Assembly: GCA_023374025.1 (NCBI GenBank)
Contig: SIJG01000009.1
Location: forward strand, 2,285,475 to 2,349,474
Reading direction: 5' to 3'
DNA: 64,000 nt
Origin: Heterodera schachtii
Lineage: Eukaryota; Nematoda; Chromadorea; Rhabditida; Heteroderidae
The notes under the pieces were generated by a model. That model searched no databases, had not been told where the DNA came from, and was given only the letters and a program-made list of their open reading frames with translations. Shown in pieces: positions 11,282 through 22,524 of the stretch. The position numbers were made by a program, and so were the translations under genes. Position 1 is the stretch's first letter; each line of letters opens with the position of its first letter.

Positions 11282-13814
11282 TTAAATTTGGTCACCTTGT
11301 TCTCCAAATTTATTGCCAAATTGTTGCTTCCATTTAATTAATGAATTTTTACTAATCTTCAAAATTTTGGCTATTTTGTTTTGGCTGAGTTCTGGGAATT
11401 TTCTTTTCAATTTGTAATATTTTTTCACCAAAGCAATTTTTTCTGAGTTCGCAAGAAGCCTTTCTGTTTTTTGGAGAATTTTTTTATATTAAATTTAACA
11501 ATTATTTATTAAATTTACATTTATAAGAATTAATTAATGAATTAATTACCCATAATTGCCCTTATTTTATTCAAAATTATTTACTTTTATAGGTTGGGTC
11601 AAATCTTTTTCTGAATTCCAACAGTTTATTTCGGTGAATTCCCAATTTTTTAGCAATTTCAAAGTTCATGGTTTCTTTATTTTGCTTTTTGTATTTTTGA
11701 AACAATTTAACAATTTCCTTTTGTTTCTCAGTTTCATCAACATTTTCCATGCCTTAAATTCGTATTCAAACGGAAAACGGAGACAATCATTTGTTTTATT
11801 ACAACTATAATTAATAATTAAAGAATTTATTATTTTGCTTTTTTATGGTTATATTTACACATTTAACAATATGAGAAATTTCAATTTTTTTTCTTTTTTG
11901 ATTAGATATTTTTTTTAATTAATATTTTGCATCTTTTATTAATAAATATATAATTATTCATTCATTAGCCATTGAGTTTTTTGCCATTTAACTCACCAAT
12001 ATTAAATTCTCTTTTCCAAGTGTAAATTGTTGTAACTGTTGTGCCCAATTCGTTGGCAATTTCTTTATTAATTTGCTCATTTAATTTTGCTTTATCTTTC
12101 ACTGCTACACGTTTTGCTTTTATTTCAAAAAATTTCTTAACAATTTCCAATTTTTCCAAGTCAGAATATTTTTGCTTTACATTTTCGGAGCGATTAGAGA
12201 GGGAATTTTCTAAACCATTAAAAGTTAATTACTAAAATATAATTAGCATTTTTCGGTGAAAATCAATTAAAAAATTTAAACAAAGATATTTTGGTCTATT
12301 TTCAAGGAACATCTGCTGTTGGTTATATCTAGAATAGAGGAATTTTGGGCTTAACCGGGACCTTTTCGGGTTGAAAAACCGGGAATTTTTGGCTGGGAAA
12401 ACCGGGAAAAAACCCGGGACTGGTCCCGGTCCCGGTCAAAACCGGGACCTCGGTACTCAGTTGTACTCAGTTGTCCGTGTTTTGGTCCCGGTCCCGCTCT
12501 ACTCTAGTTATATCGAATGATGAAAATTTTACGATTTATTGGAAACTCAATATCTCAATTTTCGAAATTTGTACGGGTGCCGAACGATACCCATCAGGGA
12601 TGTTGCAAGTTTCGCTTTTCGCCTTTCGCAAGTTTCGCATTTTCGCTTTTTTGGGCCCTTTCGCTTTCGCTTTTCGACTTTCGCTTTTTGGATGAAAAGC
12701 GAAATAAAAGTACACCCCTAAAGATTGGGTTTTTTAAATAAACAATGACAATTTCGTGGGGAAAAAAGCAAAAAATTAACACAAATTTTTTACCAAATTT
12801 TTATTAAATAAAGTAAATTTTGCTTTTGTTTATTCATGTATAGTGTGGTGTAGTGGTTAGTGCATCAACCTTGACATTACTCTCTGTCATGAGTTCGATG
12901 ACGGTTGACGGTTTCCGTTTTAATTTATTAATTTTTTTATTTTAAAATTCACCTATTGTTACCTATCGACATCGCCGGGCCCAAAAATTCGTAAATCTTA
13001 TTCAAAAAAATTCTCTCAAAATTGTAAAAAATCTATCATTTTTCGGACATATCTGTTAACAGATCCATCCAAATTTTCAAAATTTTTCCCGGCGGCGCCT
13101 ATCGGCACCGCCGGATTTTCCTAAAAATTGGCTCGAAAATAATCACAAAATTTGGTTTCGACAAAATTCTTTTAACAAATTTCACTCAAATTTTCTACTA
13201 GAAATCTTTTTAAATATATGGCATAAGAAAAAAAATTAAAAAACTCCAACCTCGACCTTTAGATTTGTCTCACAACCACCAAAAAAAGAGCACTCAATAT
13301 TTAGAACATTTAAGCATTAAAAGGTGAATTTTTTTAGTCTTTCAAATTCATCTAATTTTTGAAAAAAAAATTTCGCTTTTCGCCTTTCGCAAGTTTCGCA
13401 TTTTCGCTTTTTTAAGGCCTTTCGCTTTCGCCTTTTCGCTTTCGCTTTTTATTTTACTTTCGCAAATTTCGCTTTTCGCCTTTCGCTTTTTATTTTTCAA
13501 TTTGCAACATCCCTGATACCCATTATGCCAACCCATTCAAAACCGAATGCCGAATGTTTCGTGCTTAATCCCGGCCCATGAAATCTTTTACCGTATCGAT
13601 GTCCATTTATTTGGCCTTGATCATCCAGATCATTTTGACGACTTTGTCTTCTGCCGGCCATATCAGTCTGATTTTCTCCAATTTGCTCTTCTCCATCGGA
13701 CCATCCTTGGCCAAATATTTCATCAAATGATTTGATTTGGTTTAATTTAGAGAACAAAGATTGATGAAATGCATTTTTTATGATTAATAACGTTAATATT
13801 ATTCCGGTTTCCAT
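11282..13814 (-). CDS. Predicted secreted protein with three tandem HTH modules
   Basis: Four exons on the minus strand with closing phases: 13520-13814, 11997-12209, 11585-11752, 11282-11463; 285 residues. The first ~20 residues (METGIILTLLIIKNAFHQS) look like a short signal peptide. An acidic/polar linker (~25-98) follows, then three ~50-residue modules, each in its own exon bounded by phase-1 introns. Each module has the pattern E/K-x-IV-K-K-[FY]...N-K/E-IA-x-x-LG-[IT]-x(4)-[ILY]-x-[WF]-[KR]-[KRQ]-x-F, resembling a transposase-type HTH (HTH_Tnp_1/psq class). Module ends read TWKREFN, EFRKRFD and KWKQQFG. There is no catalytic domain. A paralogue lies at 51,252-54,621. DNA binding is inferred from the fold pattern; secretion is inferred from the N-terminus, which is weaker here than in the paralogue. 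An upstream in-frame ATG at 13,862 is possible, but the 13,814 start gives the cleaner signal sequence. Confidence 0.65.
12330..12506. mobile_element. 177-bp MITE in HTH gene 1 intron
   Basis: Inverted ends tagaatagag / ctctactcta are flanked by GTTATATC on both sides (12322-12329, 12507-12514). The inside repeats ccggga/cccggt words. A sister copy is at 46,982-47,153, sharing gggttgaaaaaccggga and ggctgggaaaac. Confidence 0.85.
12595..13515. mobile_element. 921-bp fold-back hAT-like MITE at a splice donor
   Basis: The ends cagggatgttgcaa and ttgcaacatccctg are perfect inverted repeats. The 8-bp target duplication is ATACCCAT (12587-12594, 13516-13523). Sub-terminal arms carry many tttcgc/gcgaaa words. 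The target site covers the exon 1 donor of HTH gene 1, so the whole element now lies in the intron. The interior includes a tRNA-like stretch (~12,841-12,912) and the GC-rich hairpin (~13,088). Confidence 0.9.
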
Positions 13815-14639
13815 GATTTTATAAAAAAAAAAAAATGATATCAAATAGCTAAAATGTATCAATATTTTAATTGCTCAGGCTTTTTGTACAAAAATTATTA
13901 TGCATTTGTCTTTTTAAATTATTTTTTGCAAAAATTAGTAATTAAATATTGTTTAGGCAACAATTTATTTTTTTATTTTGCCACTTTCCAATCGGAATTA
14001 CAATCAATTTATTATGGTTAACAAAGAAAAGCTAAAAAGCGGGGAAAAAAATATGTGAAAAATAAAAAGAAAATATTTGTGCAAATACATATATTCACAT
14101 GATAATACACCCCATCATATTAAAATAATTGGAAAATAATAATGATTTATGTATATTTGTGAAATAGAGGAAAATGATGGATGGGGAAAATTTAAAATTA
14201 TGCTGGGGACAACACCATTTTCGGGGAGTAAATTTTCATAAAAAAAAAAAATTCGGAAAAAGAATGCGGCGGGACGGAATTCCTTGGGATTAACACATTT
14301 ATCAGAAATGTCCTGATTTGAAGGGTCCAAATCTGATAAAAATAAAAAAAATTTTGGAAAAATGCACCACAAAAAAAAAGGTTAAAAAAATCTGGTTTTT
14401 TGATCCCGAATTCATTGAAATTTACGATTTGTCAAAATGCTTTCTGAAGTAATAAGTAATTGTTTTTTAAATTTGCAGAAAAACCCAAATTGTAAGTCAG
14501 TTTAAAAAATTTTCCGTTTGTAAATATGCCGTATTAAACTTTATTTATTTTTATCTTGATCAAAATTTTCGGGTTTTTAAATTTTCATACTTTTTTCAAA
14601 AAAAAAAAAAATCCAGTACAACTACAGAAATCTTTATTG
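13815..14639. other. Upstream of HTH gene 1, no gene seen
   Basis: AT-rich 5' flank of the HTH gene, with poly-A/T tracts. Open frames are low-complexity, and no promoter element is recognisable. Confidence 0.4.
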
Positions 14640-15370
14640 CAAACGTAAACAATAAAACATTTTTTGGTCGTATTAGGTGTTTTTTATGAACATTTGTCTG
14701 TAAAATTTTTCATTTTTATTCATTACATTTTTTCCAATATTTTGTCGTTTGAAGTAAAAAAAAAAAATCCCGAAATATGTTAGAAATATATATATATAAA
14801 CCCAAAATATGCACGAAAATATGTAAATAAAAATTTTTTTAATGTTTATTTTTTAGAAAAAATTCTTGGTAAAGCGTTAAATAGGCACAAAATGGCATAA
14901 AAATGACCTAAATAGTTTTATAATCACATTCTAACATTTTAAAAATTAATTTTTGGTATTTTTAGGGATACATTTTTTAAAAAAATTTATATTTTTAACA
15001 AGAAATTTCTATAAATTTTCAAAAATTCTCAAAATATGTGAAAAAGAAAATGAAAATATGTACGACAAATTGATGTAATTTTCGATTTTTTTTTTTTGAC
15101 TATTTTCAAAAATTTCCGTAAAAATCCTCAAAATATGTAAAAAAAAAAAATGAAAATATATAAGAAAAAAATCCAAAAATATTTACCAAATATGTATAAA
15201 ATTCCGAAATATGTAAATATTTAAAAAATCTCAAAAATGTAAAAAAAAAAAAAAATTATGTAAATAAAAGTCCCAATTTTTATTCGCAAACACAAAAAAA
15301 TAAAGTGTTTTTCCTGCTATTTTTAGAGCATGGAGAATCTATGAAAAAATATGTATTTACATACATAAAA
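14640..15370. repeat. Degenerate 'atatgtaaa' fold-back repeat
   Basis: Many aaatatgtaaa/tttacatat words occur here. The right part (cgcaaacacaaaaaa, gtgtttttcctgctattt, gagcatggagaatct) matches the inner part of the intact element at 55,231-55,782. No clean ends or target duplication were found, so this is probably an old copy. Confidence 0.55.
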
Positions 15371-15536
15371 TTGACATCTCTAGTAACAAATATATTTTCA
15401 ATACATTCCCCATTTTTTGGATGTGCTGAAATAAAAAAGGTCCAAAAACCCAAACATTTTAAAGAAAATAAATATAATCCAATTAATGCGATCGTTTACA
15501 TATAATTAGTTTTGGAAACATTGAAAATTGAATTAA

Positions 15537-18500
15537 TTATTCAATTTGAGTTTGCGCTTCGCGTTGAATGTGTGCCGCATTTTCCTCTTCAAATTTGTTT
15601 ACATCTGAATAGATCAAACATTTTCTACATTCTGTGCATTTGGTCGGATCAGACAAATTTTTCATAACGCCAACACATCTTAAAGTTTGTGAATTTGAAA
15701 TATTTTTAAATTCAAATTTGCACATTGAATGCTTTTCAAATTATTAATTTTATTTTTATTAAGCCTACCACCCATTTTTTCGATTTTTAAGTAAAAAATG
15801 GACAAAAAAAAAGTTAATTTTTCGGCAACGCTTTAGTGTAAAAATCAAAAAAATTGACTTTTTTTTTTGAAAAGGTGGACAAATTTGAAGCAAATTGTTT
15901 TTAAGTTTCATTTTTTTCATCTCAAAGCTTCAAAAAATGGTGAAGCGTCTATTTTTTTTTTTGGAAATATTTAAATAATTATTGGATTATACTAATATGA
16001 AATTTTGAATTATAATTTCATTACTTGCAAAAATGGCTTTGATAAGCTTCGCCTGTAGTATTTCTGCAGCAATAACACTGATCGGTTTTACACTTGGGGC
16101 ATTTCATCTATTTTTTATAAAGAAATAATTAATTAATTTAAAAATAATTAGGTATATAAAATAAATAAATAAAGCATTATTGCAAATAGTTGGTTTATTT
16201 TTAAAAAATTTATTCACATGATTGCACCCTTCGTCTTTTATAAATTTAATGTCGCACTTAACACATTGGTGGATGATCGCTTCTGATAGACGTTTATCAC
16301 TGAATTTTTTTGACAATGTTATTTAAATTGCCTTATGTATTAAGAGGAGAAAAATTTCAAGAAAAGGAATTTTTTATAGGCATTATTCGAGCCCTGTGCT
16401 GGGACGTTTCGTAAAATCCGTCACTTTTCCAATTTTTTCGACAAAAAATGGTATAACTTCTCTTAAAATTAACCAGATTTTACATTCTTGGTACTATTCG
16501 ATAGCCAAGCTTTATCTCTATTAGCCTGCAAAATTTCAAACTAAATCATCAAATTTAAACAAATGACAGAAATAGTACTTATTTTCATACTCTTTTTCTA
16601 TTTTTTAAAATTTGGCAGGCTTATAGAGAAAAAAAAAAGCTTGGCTATCGAATGATACCAAGAATGTAAAATTTGGTTGACTTTAAACAAAGTTATAACA
16701 TGTTTTGTCGAAAAAATTGCAAAAGTGGCGGATTTTACGAAACGACCTAGCACCTTCGAGCCCATATTTAAATAAAATAATTAAAAATTCAAATAGGAAT
16801 TATTATTATTAATTTTTTGGTTTCCCATTTATATGAGAGAGTGTTTTAATTGTTTCTAAAACAGGCAAAATGCCAAAACATATATTTAATTTTACATTGG
16901 GTCATCCTTGTAATTTTTCAGTTTGTCGAACTGTTCACATGTCAAATCTTTGTGCTGTTCATCCCATTTCGCTTTGCATTTGTGGCACATTTCGAATTGA
17001 CACTCGGGACATTGGAATTTCAAATTTACAGAATTTGTGCCGTTATCAGTGTCCGATGTTTCTATCCCAATGGCACAATTGCAATTAGGACATCTTAATC
17101 GACCGGTCAAATAAATTAATGTTTATTAATTTATATAATTAATTTTTAAAAATGAGTTACCTAACCAAGCATAGACCTGCCATTGAAACACATAATTCTG
17201 CACAATGGTTTTCCAATGCTTTAATTGACTCCAGCTGATCCGGTAGTCGGTCCTTTATTTCTTCTTTAATTAAATTAATTTTATTTCAAAATATATTTTA
17301 AAAAATTGATAGACGTAACGCCAAGAGAGAGGGTTTTCGCAATTCAGTGCCATACACTTCAGTCCGAGACCGCCACGTGCGAATGGCATTTCTTCATGTG
17401 CCGCTTCAGTGTATTTCCGGAGGCATTCAATGCAGAAGGCGTGGGACTCTTTAAAATTAATTTTAATTTATATTTAAAACATATATTAATTATTTAATTA
17501 ATTTGTCATGCCTTTTTGTTGATTATTTGAATTGCTTCCAAAAATTCTTTCCGCCATTATCTGATCACAGAAACAGAGCTGATCATACTTTGCATTCTCA
17601 CAACAAATTGGACATTCCACAGAGTCATCAGGCACATTTTCTTTTTCTATTTAAAATAAATTTTATTTGTTTTTCTATTTAAAATAAATTTTATTTGTTT
17701 TTTATTTAAAATAAATTTATTTAATAATTTTACCTTTTTCATCAAAATGTTCAGGCTCCTCAACACCAAATTGATTAGCAGCAGAAACACATAATTCCGC
17801 GCAGATATTTTCCAATGCTTGAATTGTCTCCAGCTTATCAGGTAACACTGCTTTCAATTCCTCTAAAAATTATCATTTTAATTAACATTATTTCATTAAA
17901 ATTAAATTAATGTTTTTATTACGCCATGGAATTGGATTTTCACAATTCTCCGCCATGCATTTCAGTCCCAGCCAACAGCGCGCGAATGGTTTCATTTCAG
18001 GTGCCGCTTCTGTGTAATTTTGAAGACATTCTCGGCAGAAAACATGCGATTCTTAAAGTGATTAATTAATAGTTGAAAAATTCGTTTTAATTTAATTTAA
18101 TTTTTTGCCTTTTTCTGTCTCGTTTGAGCTACTGTAGTCATTAATTTTGTCCTCCATTAAATGATCACAAAAACAGAGTTGATCAAATTTTATATCATCA
18201 AAGCAAAAAGAGCATTTAATACAGTCATCCGGCACATTTGCTTTATCTGTTTCAAAATGATTTTTTTAAATTCAATTTAATAATTTTCAAATTTCACAAT
18301 TTTAATTCGTGACCAGAAAATGCGTCGGTAGAAAATGCGTTAGTGGTAATTTTTAAGATAAATTTCGATAGCATTAAGCTTTATTATAGTATAAAAAGTT
18401 ATTAGAAATTCGCTCTTAATTCCGAACCCCGGACCCGAATTCGAATAAAAAGTCAAAGTCCAAATTTTCGGAGTTAGCGCTTTTGGTAGTGGATGAACAA

Positions 18501-21377
18501 TTCGAAAATTAAATTTACTTAATTTCGCAATTTAGTTTTAATATCATAATTACCACTTTTAACGCTTTCCTCAAATTGTTCTTGCGGCACCGAATGTCCA
18601 CTAAAAATAATTAAGGCAAAAAAAAATGAATTTTAATTAAAAAGAATTATTTAAAAAATAAACAAATCCGTAAATTATTAGTCAAAATTGCCTCTTTTTT
18701 GTCTTCTTTTTTTTCCTTTTTTTCATTTTATTTTAACAAATCATTTTTTTAAGATTTTTAGGTTAAGTTTTTAGACCAATATACTTATATAATAAATGTT
18801 TATATCGTTTTTTTTTAATATTGCTTTGATAAAATGTTATTTTTACCGTCCCAAGCAACGCGAAGCAGAAATTGCCACACATAAATCATCACAATGTTTT
18901 TCCAATGCTCGGATTGACTCGATTCTGTCCGGCATGCGCTGTCTAATCTCATCTTTAATTTAAAAAGTTAATTGATTAATTAATGTTAATTATGAAATCT
19001 TACGCCATGGAATTGGATTTTCACAATTCTCCACCAAACATTTCAGTCCAATTCCGCCCTTTGCGAATGGCACCGTTTCATCCGTCTCATTTGTGTAGTA
19101 TTTAAGGCATTCAATGCAGAAGGCATGTGATTCTTTTTTAATTTTTAAGAAATCCAATTAATTATATTAGATTTTTATTATCTACAAATAATTTTATTTA
19201 TCTAAAAAAATATAGCGCCTAATTTAAAATCCAAAATTTTTGCAACGGAATTCAGAAAATTATTACTAAGATTTTATTTAAAGAAATATTTCAAATATAT
19301 TTGATGTATATATGCTTTTACCTGTTGCTTGCTGATTGCTTGAACTTCCGCTACCAAAAATTCTTTCCGCCATTAAATGATCGCAGAAACAGAGCTGATC
19401 AAATTTGACATTTTCAAAACAGAAATTGCACACAATAAACTCAGCAGGAACAATTGCTTTTTCTAATTGAAAATAAACATTTTTAGGTTTTTTTTTATTA
19501 TTATCAATTGTTAATATTAAAATTTATAAATTTTAATTTAAAATTTTATTACGGTTCTCGGATTTATCATTTTGGCCGGATTGTTCAGTTTCATTTAAAA
19601 ATTCGCGTTGATTTCTTGGACTATTCAAAGTTTCCTCAATGCCATTTTGTTCAACAATTCCTTCTAAATTTTTAATAAATAAATAATATGTAATGATTTA
19701 ATAATAATAATAATAATCAAATTCGAACTGATTAAATACAATAATTATCTCATTAAAGAACTTTTAAAGAATTTTATTTTCAATTACATTTTACAAAACT
19801 TACTCTGATTGGAATTTTCAGATGCATTCAAAATTTCATTTTGATTTTTTGGACTATTCAAAGTTCCCGCAACGTCATTTTGTTCAACAATTCCTTCTAA
19901 AATATTTTATTTTGTCTAATTATTAATGAAATGCTCTAAAATATAATTATTATTAAATAATTTGAATTTTTCATTTATTTTATTACCATTCTCATAAGAA
20001 TGACGTTGACTGGAATTTTCAGGTAAATTCAATATTTCATTTTGATTTTTTGCATTATTTAATGTTTTTTCCACCTCATTTTGTTCAACAATTCCTTTTC
20101 GTTCTAAATTTTTTTTAAATTCATAATTAACTAGTAATATGTAATCATTAGGGCTTCTTTTTTTAGGCACAAAAAATCGCGAAATAGGCATTAAATAGGC
20201 ACAAAAATCCTCGAATAGGCACTAAAATAGGCAAAATTTTTCGAGTAAGGACAAATTTTAAAGCAAAAATTTTTTATCAAGGAAAAAAAAATTAAATTTT
20301 GGCGATCAATTTTTGAGAAAATTTTTACAGTTTTTAGGGTTTGGTTTTCAAAAAAATTTTTTGGGTCATTTCTTAGGGGTGTATTTTTTGTTTTTATTAG
20401 TATTTTTGTTAAGGATTTTTTCGAAAATCCTGAAAAAAATAGCAAAAAATGGCGAAATAGGCACAAAAATAGGCATTTAGGCATTAAGCACAAAAAGTCC
20501 AAAATAGGCAAAGTTAGGCATTATAAAAGTCATCGTAGACACCCCAAAGCCAAGCGGGAAACGCGTTTTTCGTGCTTATCTAAGCGTATTAAATGCGCAA
20601 AAATTTTAGGCATTTGCCTAAAAAAAGAAGCCCTAGTAATCATATACTTAATAATTTCCAAACTATATATGAAAAAATAAATTTTTAATTTATTTTAAAA
20701 AAAACTTACTCTGATTGGACTGTTCAGGTACATTAAAAAATTCGCTTTGATTTTTTGCTTTATTCAAAGTTTCCCCAACATTTTGTTCAGCAATTCCTTC
20801 TAATTTTTTAAAAATAATATTATTCATTTTTTTAAATTTTTTTTTTTATTAAATAATTTATTCATTTTTTAAAGCCCTATATTTTTTTTCAATGACACTT
20901 TTCGAAATATCAGCATTTTTTCATAAAACAAAATATTATTTTTTTTTAACTATTTTTCTGATTTTTGTCCTGCTGCTTCTCATGTTCATCGATGATGGCT
21001 TTTCCTTTTCGTTTAAAAACTTTTAAAAATTTTGGAGAGAAAATTTTTGAAATAATTGCCTAAATTTAAAATGATTTTAAAAATGATTTCTTTTGACTCA
21101 TTTACTTTGTTCTTCTTTTTAATGCTTTCTTCATGACTTTTTTCTACGCTGCTTGAAGATGAAGCAACATTTTGTTGAATAAGCCTCTCTTAAAATTATT
21201 TTTATTTAATTATATTTTTTATAATTTATTACCATTTTCATCAATCGAACTGAAAAATTCACTGCTGCTCTCAGCGTCATCAGCAGAATGTTTTGGATTG
21301 GTCCCATAAATTTGTTGAGCCAAGCAAAAAAATAGGAAAATACCCAATAAAATAATAGTGGTAATTTTTAATGCCAT
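15537..21377 (-). CDS. Predicted secreted RNF216-like RBR E3 ligase, three RING1 cassettes
   Basis: Minus-strand gene of about 20 exons (~780 residues). Exon 1 (21,233-21,377) encodes a clear signal peptide (TTIILLGIFLFFCLAQ...IYG). Four exons (~20,709-20,800; ~20,104; ~19,897; ~19,662) each carry one ~30-residue repeat (E/KGI-EQN-x-x-TLN-x-x-NQ-E-LN). Three cassettes follow: CxxC...QLCFCD, then SHAFCxECL...GLKC...C..P, then LPD.LE.I.ALE; their first exons are at 19,322-19,462, ~18,250 and ~17,648. Next come an IBR (16,896-17,093: CPNCNCAIG...FQCPECQFEMCHKC) and RING2 (~16,228-16,302, ~16,027-16,108: EGCNH-M-KC..CKTDQCYCCR), then a tail with HFCK...C.EC.KC like RNF216. The presumed catalytic RING2 cysteine (MKC) is present. 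RBR ligases pass ubiquitin through that cysteine. Exon phases close, apart from a possible extra or skipped exon at ~21,106-21,188. A cytosolic-type enzyme behind a signal peptide suggests export; that is inference. Confidence 0.75.
16385..16762. repeat. Fold-back element with 'ggtatcattcgatag' core
   Basis: Long inverted arms lie in the intron between the IBR and RING2 exons. The outer words gtttcgtaaaatccg and cggattttacgaaac bound them. Inner words ttggtactattcgatagcc, tattagcctgcaaaattt and their inverted copies follow. This core recurs in other elements (see findings). Confidence 0.75.
18300..18540. repeat. Single repeat arm in an RBR intron
   Basis: Contains ccgaaccccggacccgaattcgaa followed by aaaaagtc, the arm motif of the GGTA-type fold-back elements, without a matching second arm. 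It is probably a remnant. Confidence 0.5.
20149..20635. mobile_element. 487-bp MITE in an RBR intron, 8-bp target duplication
   Basis: The ends tagggcttctttttttagg and its inverse are flanked by GTAATCAT on both sides (20141-20148, 20636-20643). The inside repeats aataggcac/gcctattt words. It is intronic to the RBR gene and therefore removed by splicing. Confidence 0.9.
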
Positions 21378-22520
21378 ATATAAAATATAAAAATTCTAAA
21401 ATTAAAAATTCAAATATTTATCAGAAAAAACGACCCAAGGTTTTTTGGATTTTTCTATGCTTTTTCGACTTCGTCATTTCACAGGCCAAGAAAAAAAAAA
21501 GGCATCAAAATTTGTACACGTAAAACTCATTTTGAATGAAAATTTTTAGTAAATTTTGAACGGATTATTTATTTTTCTTTATTTTTTATGTATAAGGGAA
21601 GTGGTTTTGTTTTTTGTCAAATTATTTCTGGCTTACCTAGAAATTAAATAAACAAAAAAAATATATAAATGAATCATTTTGAAAAATTTTTTAACAAATA
21701 TTTTAATGAAGAATCTTTTTTAAAGCTATGTTTTAATTATGTGTGAGGGATGTGGTTTTGTTGGTTGTCGTCAGACTGTTTCCTGCGTAAGTAGAAATTA
21801 AATTAAAGAATAAATCAATTTATTATTAAAGTCATACAAAAAATAAAAATAAACATTTTTTTATAATTAATAAATACAAACCTAAATTATAAAGTCAAAA
21901 ACAATTTAGTTACTCAAAATAAAGATTTTTAACAACGATTTTCAAAAAATAAAATAAAAGTATTTGAAAAGAAAATTAATTTTATTAATACATTTCAAAA
22001 ATAACTCAGTTGGAATTTGAAACATGTAACAACACTCGGAAAATAGGTAAAATTTTAAATTAAATCATTTTTATTTTGCGGTTGAGCAAATTGGCGACTT
22101 TTTTTAATTTGTTTTTTTTTTTCTGTAATATTAGCTTTTTGGTATTCAAACCTTGATAAAATAACCATAATCTTCAAAATATCGGCTCTTATCGACACCG
22201 GAAGCATGATGAAATTAAAAAATAAATGCACAATTGAGTAAAGCTCTTAACTTATTTTAAAATCTATTATGCTTTAATTCGACATTGGATTTCAAAGTTG
22301 TCTGACAATAACGCCAAAAAGCATTATCGACATTCCATATGAAAAATTTAAAAAAAAAAAAGTTTTATTTTGAAAGTGTAAATTTAGGTATTTGATACAT
22401 ATTAAATTTTTTTACATATTTTGCGATTTTCCTACTTATAATTACTAGCCCTAATTATCAATTAATGGTGTTACCTTAGAAATTTCAAATCCCAGTTAAA
22501 GCAACGCCGAAGTGTTATAT
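21378..22520. other. 5' flank of RBR gene; small duplication
   Basis: Two related ~65-bp segments (~21,590-21,655 and ~21,735-21,800) share gtggttttgtt and a following ...tagaaattaaat. The rest is AT-rich intergenic sequence. No gene or recognisable promoter motif. Confidence 0.45.
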
Positions 22521-22524
22521 TACA

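Noticed and set aside
12841..12912. tRNA-like stretch (gtgtagtggttagtgca ... gagttcgatga)
   Set aside because: It has A-box- and B-box-like words, but the acceptor, D and T stems do not pair in the right register, and it lies inside a MITE. At most a tRNA-derived remnant.
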